A DNA stretch of 64,000 nt from positions 558,001 through 622,000 of the forward strand of contig OY294070.1 in the NCBI GenBank assembly GCA_958510875.1, in the 5' to 3' direction. A program made the translations under genes and the position numbers. The DNA comes from Endomychus coccineus (taxonomy: Eukaryota > Arthropoda > Insecta > Coleoptera > Endomychidae). This document shows, one piece after another, positions 11,526 through 26,579 of this stretch. The first letter of the stretch is position 1. Every line of letters starts with the position of its first letter. The notes beneath the pieces were generated by a model. The model saw only the letters and a program-made list of their open reading frames with translations, made no database searches and was not told where the DNA came from.

Positions 11526-14155
11526 AATGGTGTTATGATGGCACCATCTGCCTTGAGCTTTACCTTGCCCTTACTATTTCTAGTTAGTCCAGAATATTAT
11601 AGCTAATTTATCTGTGCTTTGGCTTTGCAGAACCAGTGAATAGTGTCACTGGTTTTGCTACTACAAATTTCGAAAGTGCATCCTCCCCAGTAAAAGAATA
11701 TGATACCTCATTCCGCTTGGTGCTCGAGTATCCGGCTTTCCAAACCAGATTTTGTTCTTGTTGCCTTAGAACGCATTAGTTTCTCGTTCTATGCTCAACT
11801 ATAAACATTGTGATTATGAAAGCACTCCTAGAGCAATTTATTCCTTGTTTGATTGTGAACATTATAATTATTGCAACACTCTCAAGATCAATTTGCTCCT
11901 ATCTTTACACATCATTTGTCCGATTGTTGGCGTTTTCTTGTGGTGTAATAGCCAGTGAGCCATCATATTTGGAAGGAGGGGAGGGGCGATGAACTTGAAG
12001 TGAAATTTCTATCAATTGCTTCGGCGAAAGTCCAAAACGTATGGGACGCAATCGGGCATTCGTTAAACTTTGAACTTATTATGGTGTTAGATCCCTCTTT
12101 CAAAGCATCTGCCTTGAGCTTCACCTTGCCCTCACTATTTCTAGTTAGTCCAGAATATTATAGCTAATTAATCTGTGCTTTGGCTTCGCTGAACCAGTGA
12201 ATAGTGTCACTGGTTTTGAATTTCGAAAGTGCATCCTCCCCAGTGAAAGAATATGATGCCTCATTCCGCTTGATGCTCGAGTATCCGGCTTTCCAAACCA
12301 GATTTTGTTCTTGTTGCCTGAGAACGCATTTGTTTCTCGTTCTATGCTCGACTATCAACATTGTGATAATTAAGGTACTCCTAGAGCAATTTATTCTTTG
12401 TTTGATTGTGAACATTATAATTATAGCAACACTCTCAAGATCAATTTGCTCCTATCTTTACACATCATTTGTCCGAATGTTGGCGTTTTCTTGTGGTGTA
12501 ATAGCCAGTGTACCATCATATTTGGAAGGGGGGGAGGGGCGATGAACTTGAAGTGAAATTTCTATCAATTGCTTTGGCGAAAGTCAAAAACATATGGGAC
12601 GCAATCGGGCATTCGTTCAACTTTGAACTTATTATGGTGTTAGATCCCTCTTTCAAAGCATCTGCCTTGAGCTTCACCTTGCCCTCACTATTTCTAGTTA
12701 GTCCAGAATATTATAGCTAATTAATCTGTGCTTTGGCTTCGCTGAACCAGTGAATAGTGTCACTGGTTTTGAATTTCGAAAGTGCATCCTCCCCAGTAAA
12801 TGAATATGATGCCTCCTTCCGCTTGTTGCTCGAGTATCCGGCTTTCCAAACCAGATTTTGTTCTTGTTACCTGAGAACGCATTAGTTTCTCGTTCTATGC
12901 TCGACTATGAACATTGTGATTATTAAGGCACTCCTAGAGCAATTTATTCTTTGTTTGATTGTGAACATTATAATTATAGCAACACTCTCAAGATCAATTT
13001 GCTCCTATCTTTACACATCATTTGTCCGATTGTTGGCGTTTTCTTGTGGTGTAATAACCAGTGTGCCGTCATAATTGTAAGGGGGGGGGGGGAGGGGCGA
13101 TGAACTTGAAGTGAAATTTCTATCAATTGCTTCGGCGAAAGTTCAAAACGTATGGGACGCAATCGGGCATTCGTTAAACTTTGAACTTATTATGGTGTTA
13201 GATGCCTCTTTCAAAGCTTCACCTTGCCCTCACTATTTCTAGTTAGTCCAGAATATTATAGCTAATTAATCTGTGCTTTGGCTTCGCTGAACCAGTGAAT
13301 AGTGTCACTGGTTTTGAATTTCGAAAGTGCATCCTCCCCAGTAAAAGAATATGATGCCTCCTTCCGCTTGTTGCTCGAGTATCCGGCTTTCCAAACCAAA
13401 TTTTGTTCTTGTTACCTGAGAACGCATTAGTTTCTCGTTCTATGCTCGACTATGAACATTGTGATTATTAAGGCACTCCTAGAGCAATTTATTCTTTGTT
13501 TGATTGTGAACATTATAATTATAGCAACACTCTCAAGATCTCTCCTATCTTTACACATCATTTGTCCGATTGTTGGCGTTTTCTTGTGGTGTAATAACCA
13601 GTGTGCCGTCATAATTGGAAGGGGGGGGGAGGGACGATGAACTTGAAGTGAAATTTCTATCAATTGTTTCGGCGAAAGTTCAAAACGTATGGGACGCAAT
13701 CGGGCATTCGTTAAACTTTGAACTTATTATGGTGTTAGATCCCTCTTTCAAAGCATCTGCCTTGAGCTTCACCTTGTCCTCACTATTTCTAGTTAGTCCA
13801 GAATATTATAGCTAATTAATCTGTGCTTCGGCTTCGCTGAACCTGTGAATAGTGTCACTGGTTTTGAATTTCGAAAGTGCATCCTCCCCAGTAAAAGAAT
13901 ATGATGCCTCATTCCGCTTGATGCTCGAGTATTCGGCTTTCCAAACCAGATTTTAATCTTGTTGCCTGAGAACGCATTAGTTTCTCGTTCTATGCTCGAC
14001 TATGAACATTGTGATTATTAAGGCACTCCTAGAACAATTTATTCTTTGTTTGATTGTGAACATTATAATTATAGCAACACTCTCAAGATCAATTTGCTCC
14101 TATCTTTACACATCATTTGTCCGATTGTTGACGTTTTCTTGTGGTGTAATAGCCA
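11526..14155 (+). repeat. Divergent left-edge units of the satellite
   Basis: The first partial unit and next four units carry private changes: a small insertion after CACTGGTTTTG near 11650, expanded G runs near 13081 and 13620, loss of the ATCTGCCTTGAG block near 13217, and loss of CAATTTG near 13540. Edge units are expected to be shielded from homogenisation by unequal exchange, which is the likely explanation. Confidence 0.75.
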
Positions 14156-17100
14156 TTGTGCCATCATATTTGGAAGGGAGGGAGGGGCGGTGAACTTGAA
14201 GTGAAATTTCTATCAATTGCTTCCGCGAAAGTCGAAAACGTATGGGACGCAATGGGGCATTCGTTAAACTTCGAACTTATTATGGTGTTAGATCCCTCTT
14301 TCAAAGCATCTGCCTTGAGCTTCACCTTGCCCTCACTATTTCTACTAATTAATCTGTGCTTCGGCTTCGCTGAACCAGTGAATAGTGTCACTGGTTTTGA
14401 ATTTCGAAAGTGCATCCTCCCCAGTAAAAGAATATGATGCCTCATTCCGCTTGATGCTCGAGTATTCGGCTTTCCAAACCAGATTTTGTTCTTGTTGCCT
14501 GAGAACGCATTAGTTTCTCGTTCTATGCTCGACTATGAACATTGTGATTATTAAGGCACTATTAGAACAATTTATTCTTTGTTTGATTGTGAACATTATA
14601 ATTATAGCAACACTCTCAAGATCAATTTGCTCCTATCTTTACACATCATTTGTCCGATTGTTGGCGTTTTCTTGTGGTGTAATAGCCATTGTGCCATCAT
14701 ATTTGGAAGGGAGGGAGGGGCGATGAACTTGAAGTGAAATTTCTATCAATTGCTTCGGCGAAAGTCGAAAACGTATGGGACGCAATCGGGCATTCGTTAA
14801 ACTTTGAACTTATTATGGTGTTAGATCCCTCTTTCAAAGCATCTGCTTTGAGCTTCACCTTGCCCTCACTATTTCTAGTTAGTCCAGAATATTATAGCTA
14901 ATTAATCTGTGCTTCGGCTTCGCTGAACCAGTGAATAGTGTCACTGGTTTTGAATTTCGAAAGTGCATCCTCACCAGTAAGAGAATATGATGCCCCATTC
15001 CGCTAGATGCTCGAGTATCCGGCTTTCCAAACCAGATTTTGTTCTTGTTGCCTGAGAACGCATCAGTTTCTCGTTCTATGCTCGACTATGAACATTGTGA
15101 TTATTAAGGCACTCCTAGAGCAATTTATTTTTTGTTTGATTGTGAACATTATAATTATAGGTACACCCTCAAGATCAATTTCCTCCTATCTTTACACATC
15201 ATTTGTCTGATTGTTGGCGTTTTCTTGTGGTGTAATAGCAAGTGTGTCATCATATTTGGAAGGGGGGGAGGAGCGATGAACTTGAAGTGAAATTTCTATC
15301 AATTGCTTCGGCGAAAGTCCAAAACGTATGGGACGCAATCGGGCATTCTTCAAACTTTGAACTTATTATGGTGTTAGATCCCTCTTTCAAAGCATCTGCG
15401 TTGAGCTTCACCTTGCCCTCACTATTTCTAGTTAGTCCATAATATTATAGCTAATTAATCTGTGATTCGGCTTCGCTGAACCAGTGAATAGTGTCACTGA
15501 TTTTGAATTTCGAAAGTGCATCCTCCCCAGTAAGAGAATATGATGCCCCATTCCGCTAGATGCTCGAGTATCCGGCTTTCCAAACCAGATTTTGTTCTTG
15601 TTGCCCGAGAACGCATCAGTTTCTCGTTCTATGCTCGACTATGAACATTGTGATTATAAAGGCACTCCTAGAGCAGTTTATTCTTTATTTGATTGTGAAC
15701 ATTATAATTATAGCAACACTCTCAAGATCAATTTGCTCCTATCTTTACACATCATTTGTCTGATTGTTGGCGTTTTCTTGTGGTGTAATAGCAAGTGTGC
15801 CATCATATTTGGAAGGAGGGGAGGAGCGATGAACTTGAAGTGAAATTTCTATCAATTGCTTCGGCGAAAGTCGAAAACATATGGGACGCAATCGGGCATT
15901 CGTTAAACTTTGAACTTATTATGGTGTTAGATCCCTCTTTCAAAGCATCTGCTTTGAGCTTCACCTTGCCCTCACTATTTCTAGTTAGTCCAGAATATTA
16001 TAGCTAATTAATCTGTGCCTCGGCTTCGCTGAACCAGTGAATAGTGTCACTGGTTTTGAATTTCGGAAGTGCATCCTCCCCAGTAAGAGAATATGATGCC
16101 CCATTCCGCTAGATGCTCGAGTATCCGGCTTTCCAAACCAGATTTTGTTCTTGTTGCCTGAGAACGCATCAGTTTCTCGTTCTATGCTCGACTATGAACA
16201 TTGTGATTATTAAGGCACTCCTAGAGCAATTTATTTTTTGTTTGATTGTGAATATTATAATTATAGCAACACTCTCAAGATCAATTTGCTCCTATCTTTC
16301 CACATCATTTGTCTGATTGTTGGCGTTTTCTTGTGGTGTAATAGCAAGTGTGCCATCATATTTGGAAGGGGGGGAGGAGCGATGAACTTGAAGTGAAATT
16401 TCTATCAATTGCTTCGGCGAAAGTCGAAAACGTATGGGACGCAATCGGGCATTCGTTAAACTTTGAACTTATTATGGTGTTAGATCCCTCTTTCAAAGCA
16501 TCTGCTTTGAGCTTCACCTTGCCCTCACTATTTCTAGTTAGTCCAGAATATTATAGCTAATTAATCTGTGCTTCGGCTTCGCTGAACCAGTGAATAGTGT
16601 CACTGGTTTTTAATTTCGAAAGTGCATCCTCCCCAGTAAGAGAATATGATGCCCCATTCCGCTAGATGCTGGAGTATCCGGCTTTCCAAACCAGATTTTG
16701 TTCTTGTTGCCTGAGAACGCATCAGTTTCTCGTTCTATGCTCGACTATGAACATTGTGATTATTAAGGCACTCCTAGAGCAATTTATTTTTTGTTTGATT
16801 GTGAACATTATAATTATAGCAACACTCTCAAGATCAATTTGCTTCTATCTTTACACATCATTTGTCTGATTGTTGGCGTTTTCTTGTGGTGTAATAGCAA
16901 GTGTGCCATCATATTTGGAAGGGGGGGAGGAGCGATGAACTTGAAGTGAAATTTCTATCAATTGCTTCGGCGAAGGTCGAAAACGTATGGGACGCAATCG
17001 GGCATTCGTTAAACTTTGAACTTATTATGGTGTTAGATCCCTCTTTCAAAGCATCTGCTTTGAGCTTCACCATGCCCTCACTATTTCTAGTTAGTCCAGA

Positions 17101-20100
17101 ATATTATAGCTAATTAATCTGTGCTTCGGCTTCGCTGAACCAGTGAATAGTGTCACTGGTTTTGAATTTCGAAAGTGCATCCTCCCCAGTAAGAGAATAT
17201 GATGCCCCATTCCGCAAGATGCTCGAGTATCCGGATTTCCAAACCAGATTTTGTTCTTGTTGCCTGAGAACGCATTAGTTTCTCGTTCTATGCTCGACTA
17301 TGAACATTGTGATTATTAAGGCACTCCTAGAACAATTTATTCTTTGTTTGATTGTGAACATTATAATTATAGCAACACTCTCAAGATCAATTTGCTCCTA
17401 TCTTTACACATCATTTGTCCGATTGTTGACGTTTTCTTGTGGTGTAATAGCCATTGTGCCATCATATTTGGAAGGGAGGGAGGGGCGGTGAACTTGAAGT
17501 GAAATTTCTATCAATTGCTTCCGCGAAAGTCGAAAACGTATGGGACGCAATGGGGCATTCGTTAAACTTTGAACTTATTATGGTGTTAGATCCCTCTTTC
17601 AAAGCATCTGCCTTGAGCTTCACCTTGCCCTCACTATTTCTACTAATTAATCTGTGCTTCGGCTTCGCTGAACCAGTGAATAGTGTCACTGGTTTTGAAT
17701 TTCGAAAGTGCATCCTCCCCAGTAAAAGAATATGATGCCTCATTCCGCTTGATGCTCGAGTATTCGGCTTTCCAAACCAGATTTTGTTCTTGTTGCCTGA
17801 GAACGCATTAGTTTCTCGTTCTATGCTCGACTATGAACATTGTGATTATTAAGACACTCCTAGAACAATTTATTCTTTGTTTGATTGTGAACATTATAAT
17901 TATAGCAACACTCTCAAGATCAATTTGCTCCTATCTTTACACATCATTTGTCCGATTGTTGGCGTTTTCTTGTGGTGTAATAGCCATTGTGCCATCATAT
18001 TTGGAAGGGAGGGAGGGGCGATGAACTTGAAGTGAAATTTCTATCAATTGCTTCGGCGAAAGTCGAAAACGTATGGGACGCAATCGGGCATTCGTTAAAC
18101 TTTGAACTTATTATGGTGTTAGATCAGTCATTCAAAGCATCTGCTTTGAGCTTCACCTTGCCCTCACTATTTCTACTTAGTCGAGAATATTATAGCTAAT
18201 TAATCTGTGCTTCGGCTTCGCTGAACCAGTGAATAGTGTCACTGGTTTTGAATTTCGAAAGTGCATCCTCCCCAGTAAGAGAATATGATGCCCCATTCCG
18301 CTAGATGCTCGAGTATCCGGCTTTCCAAACCAGATTTTGTTCTTGTTGCCTGAGAACGCATCAGTTTCTCGTTCTATGCTCGACTATGAACATTGTGATT
18401 ATTAAGGCATTCCTAGAGCAATTTATTTTTTGTTTGATTGTGAACATTATAATTATAGGTACACCCTCGAAATCAATTTGCTCCTATCTTTACACATCAT
18501 TTGTCTGATTGTTGGCGTTTTCTTGTGGTGTAATAGCAAGTGTGTCATCATATTTGGAAGGGGGGGAGGAGCGATGAACTTGAAGTGAAATTTCTATCAA
18601 TTGCTTCGGCGGAAGTCCAAAACGTATGGGACGCAATCGGGCATTCTTCAAACTTTGAACTTATTATGGTGTTAGATCCCTCTTTCAAAGCATCTGCTTT
18701 GAGCTTCACCTTGCCCTCACTATTTCTACTTAGTCGAGAATATTATAGCTAATTAATCTGTGCTTCGGCTTCGCTGAACCAGTGAATAGTGTCACTGGTT
18801 TTGAATTTCGAAAGTGCATCCTCCCCAGTAAGAGAATATGATGCCCCATTCCGCTAGATGCTCGAGTATCCGGCTTTCCAAACCAGATTTTGTTCTTGTT
18901 GCCTGAGAACGCATCAGTTTCTCGTTCTATGCTCGACTATGAACATTGTGATTATTAAAACACTCCTAGAACAATTTATTCTTTGTTTGATTGTGAACAT
19001 TATAATTATAGCAACACTCTCAAGATCAATTTGCTCCTATCTTTACACATCATTTGTCTGATTGTTGGCGTTTTCTTGTGGTGTAATAGCGAGTGTGCCA
19101 TCATATTTGGAAGGAGGGGAGGAGCGATGAACTTGAAGTGAAATTTCTATCAATTGCTTCGGCGAAAGTCGAAAACATATGGGACGCAATCGGGCATTCG
19201 TTAAACTTTGAACTTATTATGGTGTTAGATCCCTCTTTCAAAGCATCTGCTTTGAGCTTCACCTTGCCCTCACTATTTCTAGATAGTCCAGAATATTATA
19301 GCTAATTAATCTGTGCCTCGGCTTCGCTGAACCAGTGAATAGTGTCACTGGTTTTGAATTTCGAAAGTGCATCCTCCCCAGTAAGAGAATATGATGCCCC
19401 ATTCCGCTAGATGCTCGAGTATCCGGCTTTCCAAACCAGATTTTGTTCTTGTTGCCTGAGAACGCATCAGTTTCTCCTTCTATGCTCGACTATGAACATT
19501 GTGATTATTAAGGCACTCCTAGAGCAATTTATTTTTTGTTGGATTGTGAATATTATAATTATAGCAACACTCTCAAGATCAATTTGCTCCTATCTTTACA
19601 CATCATTTGTCTGATTGTTGGCGTTTTCTTGTGGTGTAATAGCAAGTGTGCCATCATATTTGGAAGGGGGGGAGGAGCGATGAACTTGAAGTGAAATTTC
19701 TATCTATTGCTTCGGCGAAAGTCGAAAACGTATGGGACGCAATCGGGCATTCGTTAAACTTTGAACTTATTATGGTGTTAGATCCCTCTTTCAAAGCATC
19801 TGCTCTGAGCTTCACCTTGCCCTCACTATTTCTAGTTAGTCCAGAATATTATAGCTAATTAATCTGTGCTTCGGCTTCGCTGAACCAGTGAATAGTGTCA
19901 CTGGTTTTTAATTTCGAAAGTGCATCCTCCCCAGTAAGAGAATATGATGCCCCATTCCGCTAGATGCTCGAGTATCCGGCTTTCCAAACCAGATTTTGTT
20001 CTTGTTGCCTGAGAACGCATCAGTTTCTCGTTCTATGCTCGACTATGAACATTGTGATTATTAAGGCACTCCTAGAGCAATTTATTTTTTGTTTGATTGT

Positions 20101-20198
20101 GAATATTATAATTATAGCAACACTCTCAAGATCAATTTGCTCCTATCTTTACACATCATTTGTCTGATTGTTGGCGTTTTCTTGTGGTGTAATAGCAA
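14156..20198 (+). repeat. 3298-bp higher-order duplication (six-unit spacing)
   Basis: Private variants recur exactly 3298 bp apart (533 + 5 x 553): GGGGCGGTGAACTT at about 14185 and 17483, GGTACACCCTC at about 15159 and 18457, and GAATATTATAATTATAG at about 16250 and 19548. This indicates a block duplication of several units. The match does not extend cleanly into the sixth unit (the unit at 16901 has CACCATGCCC, that at 20199 does not). Confidence 0.75.
14926..14949. repeat. Representative monomer dyad (one of about 46)
   Basis: AACCAGTGA and TCACTGGTT form perfect 9-bp inverted arms around a 6-base spacer ATAGTG. The same dyad occurs once per monomer; a few units carry a mutated arm (GTCACTGATTT, for example near 15495 and 23200) or a shuffled spacer (near 31990 and 32545). 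It is the most obvious candidate for protein binding or cruciform formation in the unit. Confidence 0.7.
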
Positions 20199-22691
20199 GT
20201 GTGCCATCATATTTGGAAGGGGGGGAGGAGCGATGAACTTGAAGTGAAATTTCTATCAATTGCTTCGGCGAAAGTCGAAAACGTATGGGACGCAATCGGG
20301 CATTCGTTAAACTTTGAACTTATTATGGTGTTAGATCCCTCTTTCAAAGCGTCTGCTTTGAACTTCACCTTGCCCTCACTATTTCTAGTTAGTCCAGAAT
20401 ATTATAGCTAATTAATCTGTGCTTCGGCTTCGCTGAACCAGTGAATAGTGTCACTGGTTTTTAATTTCGAAAGTGCATCCTCCCCAGTAAGAGAATATGA
20501 TGCCCCATTCCGCTAGATGCTCGAGTATCCGGCTTTCCAAACAAGATTTTGTTCTTGTTGCCTGAGAACGCATCAGTTTCTCGTTCTATGCTCGACTATG
20601 AACATTGTGATTATTAAGGCACTCCTAGAGCAATTTATTTTTCGTTTGATTGTGAACATTATAATTATAGCAACACTCTCAAGATCAATTTGCTCCTATC
20701 TTTACACATCATTTGTCTGATTGTTGGCGTTTTCTTGTGGTGTAATAGCAAGTGTGCCATCATATTTGGAAGGGGGGGAGGAGCGATGAACTTGAAGTGA
20801 AATTTCTATCTATTGCTTCGGCGAAAGTCGAAAACGTATGGGACGCAATCGGGCATTCGTTAAACTTTGAACTTATTATGGTGTTAGATCCCTCTTTCAA
20901 AGCATCTGCTTTGAGCTTCACCTTGCCCTCACTATTTCTAGTTAGTCCAGAATATTATAGCTAATTAATCTGTGCTTCGGCTTCGCTGAACCAGTGAATA
21001 GTGTCACTGGTTTTTAATTTCGAAAGTGCATCCTCCCCAGTAAGAGAATATGATGCCCCATTCCGCTAGATGCTCGAGTATCCGGCTTTCCAAACCAGAT
21101 TTTGTTCTTGTTGCCTGAGAACGCATCAGTTTCTCGTTCTATGCTCGACTATGAACATTGTGATTATTAAGGCACTCCTAGAGCAATTTATTTTTTGTTT
21201 GATTGTGAATATTATAATTATAGCAACACTCTCAAGATCAATTTGCTCCTATCTTTACACATCATTTGTCTGATTGTTGGCGTTTTCTTGTGGTGTAATA
21301 GCAAGTGTGCCATCATATTTGGAAGGGGGGGAGGAGCGATGAACTTGAAGTGAAATTTCTATCAATTGCTCCGGCGAAAGTCGAAAACGTATGGGACGCA
21401 ATCGGGCATTCGTTAAACTTTGAACTTATTATGGTGTTAGATCCCTCTTTCAAAGCATCTGCTTTGAGCTTCACCTTGCCCTCACTATTTCTAGTTAGTC
21501 CAGAATATTATAGCTAATTAATCTGTGCTTCGGCTTCGCTGAACCAGTGAATAGTGTCACTGGTTTTGAATTTCGAAAGTGCATCCTCCCCAGTAAGAGA
21601 ATATGATGCCCCATTACGCTAGATGCTCGAGTATCCGGCTTTCCAAACCAGATTTTGTTCTTGTTGCCTGAGAACGCATCAGTTTCTCGTTCTATGCTCG
21701 ACTATGAACATTGTGATTATTAAGGCACTCCTAGAGCAATTTATTTTTTGTTTGATTGTGAACATTATAATTATAGCAACACTCTCAAGATCAATTTGCT
21801 TCTATCTTTACACATCATTTGTCTGATTGTTGGCTTTTTCTTGTGGTGTAATAGCAAGTGTGCCATCATATTTGGAAGGGGGGGAGGAGCGATGAACTTG
21901 AAGTGAAATTTCTATCAATTGCTTCGGCGAAGGTCGAAAACGTATGGGACGCAATCGGGCATTCGTTAAACTTTGAACTTATTATGGTGTTAGATCCCTC
22001 TTTCAAAGCATCTGCTTTGAGCTTCACCATGCCCTCACTATTTCTAGTTAGTCCAGAATATTATAGCTAATTAATCTGTGCTTCGGCTTCGCTGAACCAG
22101 TGAATAGTGTCACTGGTTTTGAATTTCGAAAGTGCATCCTCCCCAGTAAGAGAATATGATGCCCCATTCCGCAAGATGCTCGAGTATCCGGCTTTCCAAA
22201 CCAGATTTTGTTCTTGTTGCCTGAGAACGCATCAGTTTCTCGTTCTATGCTCGACTATGAACATTGTGATTATTAAGGCACTCCTAGAGCAATTTATTTT
22301 TTGTTTGATTGTGAACATTATAATTATAGCAACACTCTCAAGATCAATTTGCTCCTATCTTTACACATCATTTGTCTGATTGTTGGCGTTTTCTTGTGGT
22401 GTAATAGCCATTGTGCCATCATATTTGGAAGGGAGGGAGGGGCGATGAACTTGAAGTGAAATTTCTATCAATTGCTTCGGCGAAAGTCGAAAACGTATGG
22501 GACGCAATGGGGCATTCGTTAAACTTTGAACTTATTATGGTGTTAGATCCCTCTTTCAAAGCATCTGCCTTGAGCTTCACCTTGCCCTCACTATATCTAC
22601 TAATTATTCTGTGCTTCGGCTTCGCTGAACCAGTGAATAGTGTCACTGGTTTTGAATTTCGAAAGTGCATCCTCCCCAGTAAAAGAATATG
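16901..22691 (+). repeat. 4957-bp higher-order spacing (nine units)
   Basis: CACCATGCCC (about 17069 and 22026) and CCGCAAGATGCTCGAG (about 17211 and 22168) recur 4957 bp apart (8 x 553 + 533), in each case just before a 533-bp unit. An older or overlapping block duplication is the simplest reading. Confidence 0.65.
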
Positions 22692-24049
22692 ATGCCTCAT
22701 TCCGCTTGATGCTCGAGTATTCGGCTTTCCAAACCAGATTTTGTTCTTGTTGCCTGAGAACGCATTAGTTTCTCGTTCTATGCTCGACTATGAACATTGT
22801 GATTATTAAGGCACTCCTAGAACAATTTATTCTTTGTTTGATTGTGAACATTATAATTATAGCAACCCTCTCAAGATCAATTTGCTCCTATCTTTACACA
22901 TCATTTGTCTGATTGTTGGCGTTTTCTTGTGGTGTAATAGCCATTGTGCCATCATATTTGGAAGGGAGGGAGGGGCGATGAACTTGAAGTCAAATTTCTA
23001 TCAATTGCTTCGGCGAAAGTCGAAAACGTATGGGACGCAATCGGGCATTCGTTAAACTTTGAACTTATTATGGTGTTAGATCCCTCTTTCAAAGCATCTG
23101 CTTTGAGCTTCACCTTACCCTCACTATTTCTAGTTAGTCCATAATATTATAGCTAATTAATCTGTGCTTCGGCTTCGCTGAACCAGTGAATAGTGTCACT
23201 GATTTTGAATTTCGAAAGTGCATCCTCCCCAGTAAGAGAATATGATGCCCCATTCCGCTAGATGCTCTAGTATCCGGCTTTCCAAACCAGATTTTGTTCT
23301 TGTTGCCTGAGAACGCATCAGTTTCTCGTTCTATGCTCGACTATGAACATTGTGATTATTAAAGCACTCCTAGAGCAATTTATTTTTTCTTCGATTGTGA
23401 ACATTATAATTATAGCAAAACTCTCAAGATCAATTCGCTCCTATCTTTACACATCATTTGTCTGATTGTTGGCGTTTTCTTGTGGTGTAATAGCCATTGT
23501 GCCATCATATTTGGAAGGGAGGGAGGGGCGATGAACTTGAAGTGAAATTTCTATCAATTGCTTCGGCGAAAGTCGAAAACGTATGGGACGCAATCGGGCA
23601 TTCGTTAAACTTTGAACTTATTATGGTGTTAGATCCCTCTTTCAAAGCATCTGCTTTGAGCTTCACCTTACCCTCACTATTTCTAGTTAGTCCATAATAT
23701 TATAGCTAATTAATCTGTGCTTCGGCTTCGCTGAACCAGTGAATAGTGTCACTGATTTTGAATTTCGAAAGTGCATCCTCCCCAGTAAGAGAATATGATG
23801 CCCCATTCCGCTAGATGCTCGAGTATCCGGCTTTCCAAACCAGATTTTGTTCTTGTTGCCTGAGAACGCATCAGTTTCTCGTTCTATGCTCGACTATGAA
23901 CATTGTGATTATTAAGGCACTCCTAGAGCAGTTTATTCTTTGTTTGATTGTGAACATTATAATTATAGCAACACTCTCAAGATCAATTTGCTCCTATCTT
24001 TACACATCATTTGTCTGATTGTTGGCGTTTTCTTGTGGTGTAATAGCCA

Positions 24050-26259
24050 TTGTGCCATCATATTTGGAAGGAGGGGAGGAGCGATGAACTTGAAGTGAAA
24101 TTTCTATCAATTGCTTCGGCGAAAGTCGAAAACATATGGGACGCAATCGGGCATTCGTTAAACTTTGAACTTATTATGGTGTTAGATCCCTCTTTCAAAG
24201 CATCTGCTTTGAGCTTCACCTTGCCCTCACTATTTCTAGTTAGTCCAGAATATTATAGCTAATTAATCTGTGCCTCGGCTTCGCTGAACCAGTGAATAGT
24301 GTCACTGGTTTTGAATTTCGAAAGTGCATCCTCCCCAGTAAGAGAATATGATGCCCCATTCCGCTAGATGCTCGAGTATCCGGCTTTCCAAACCAGATTT
24401 TGTTCTTGTTGCCTGAGAACCCATCAGTTTCTCGTTCTATGCTCGACTATGAACATTGTGATTATTAAGGCACTCCTAGGCAATTTATTTTTTGTTTGAT
24501 TGTGAATATTATAATTATAGCAACACTCTCAAGATCAATTTGCTCCTATCTTTACACATCATTTGTCTGATTGTTGGCGTTTTCTTGTGGTGTAATAGCA
24601 AGTGTGCCATCATATTTGGAAGGGGGGGAGGAGCGATGAACTTGAAGTGAAATTTCTATCAATTGCTTCGGCGAAAGTCGAAAACGTATGGGACGCAATC
24701 GGGCATTCGTTAAACTTTGAACTTATTATGGTGTTAGATCCCTCTTTCAAAGCATCTGCTTTGAACTTCACCTTGCCCTCACTATTTCTAGTTAGTCCAG
24801 AATATTATAGCTAATTAATCTATGCTTCGGCTTCGCTGAACCAGTGAATAGTGTCACTGGTTTTTAATTTCGAAAGTGCATCCTCCCCAGTAAGAGAATA
24901 TGATGCCCCATTACGCTAGATGCTCGAGTATCCGGCTTTCCAAACCAGATTTTGTTCTTGTTGCCTGAGTACGCAACAGTTTCTCGTTCTATGCTCGACT
25001 ATGAACATTGTGATTATTGAGGCACTCCTAGAGCAATTTATTTTTTGTTTGATTGTGAACATTATAATTATAGCAACACTCTCAAGATCAATTTGCTCCT
25101 ATCTTTACACATCATTTGTCTGATTGTTGGCGTTTTCTTGTGGTGTAATAGCAAGTGTGCCATCATATTTGGAAGGGGGGGAGGAGCGATGAACTTGAAG
25201 TGAAATTTCTATCAATTGCTTCGGCGAAAGTCGAAAACATATGGGACGCAATCGGGCATTCGTTAAACTTTGAACTTATTATGGTGTTAGATCCCTCTTT
25301 CAAAGCATCTGCTTTGAGCTTCACCTTGCCCTCACTATTTCTAGTTAGTCCAGAATATTATAGCTAATTAATCTGTGCCTCGGCTTCGCTGAACCAGTGA
25401 ATAGTGTCACTGGTTTTGAATTTCGAAAGTGCATCCTCCCCAGTAAGAGAATATGATGCCCCATTCCGCTAGATGCTCGAGTATCCGGCTTTCCAAACCA
25501 GATTTTGTTCTTGTTGCCTGAGAACCCATCAGTTTCTCGTTCTATGCTCGACTATGAACATTGTGATTATTAAGGCACTCCTAGGCAATTTATTTTTTGT
25601 TTGATTGTGAATATTATAATTATAGCAACACTCTCAAGATCAATTTGCTCCTATCTTTACACATCATTTGTCTGATTGTTGGCGTTTTCTTGTGGTGTAA
25701 TAGCAAGTGTGCCATCATATTTGGAAGGGGGGGAGGAGCGATGAACTTGAAGTGAAATTTCTATCAATTGCTTCGGCGAAAGTCGAAAACGTATGGGACG
25801 CAATCGGGCATTCGTTAAACTTTGAACTTATTATGGTGTTAGATCCCTCTTTCAAAGCATCTGCTTTGAACTTCACCTTGCCCTCACTATTTCTAGTTAG
25901 TCCAGAATATTATAGCTAATTAATCTATGCTTCGGCTTCGCTGAACCAGTGAATAGTGTCACTGGTTTTTAATTTCGAAAGTGCATCCTCCCCAGTAAGA
26001 GAATATGATGCCCCATTACGCTAGATGCTCGAGTATCCGGCTTTCCAAACCAGATTTTGTTCTTGTTGCCTGAGTACGCAACAGTTTCTCGTTCTATGCT
26101 CGACTATGAACATTGTGATTATTGAGGCACTCCTAGAGCAATTTATTTTTTGTTTGATTGTGAACATTATAATTATAGCAACACTCTCAAGATCAATTTG
26201 CTCCTATCTTTACACATCATTTGTCTGATTGTTGGCGTTTTCTTGTGGTGTAATAGCAA
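24050..26259 (+). repeat. 1105-bp dimer duplicated in tandem
   Basis: Units starting at 24050 and 24602 recur at 25155 and 25707. They share the 1-bp loss CCTAGGCAATTT, GAACCCATCAG, TCTATGCTTCGG and CTGAGTACGCAACAG. The two 1105-bp copies appear nearly identical, so this is a recent event. Confidence 0.85.
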
Positions 26260-26579
26260 GTGTGCCATCATATTTGGAAGGGGGGGAGGAGCGATGAACT
26301 TGAAGTGAAATTTCTATCAATTGCTTCGGCGAAAGTCGAAAACGTATGGGACGCAATCGGGCATTCGTTAAACTTTGAACTTATTATGGTGTTAGATCCC
26401 TCTTTCAAAGCATCTGCTTTGAGCTTCACCTTGCCCTCACTATTTCTAGTTAGTCCAGAATATTATAGCTAATTAATCTGTGCTTCGGCTTCGCTGAACC
26501 AGTGAATAGTGTCACTGGTTTTTAATTTCGAAAGTGCATCCTCCCCAGTAAGAGAATATGATGCCTCATTCCGCTAGAT

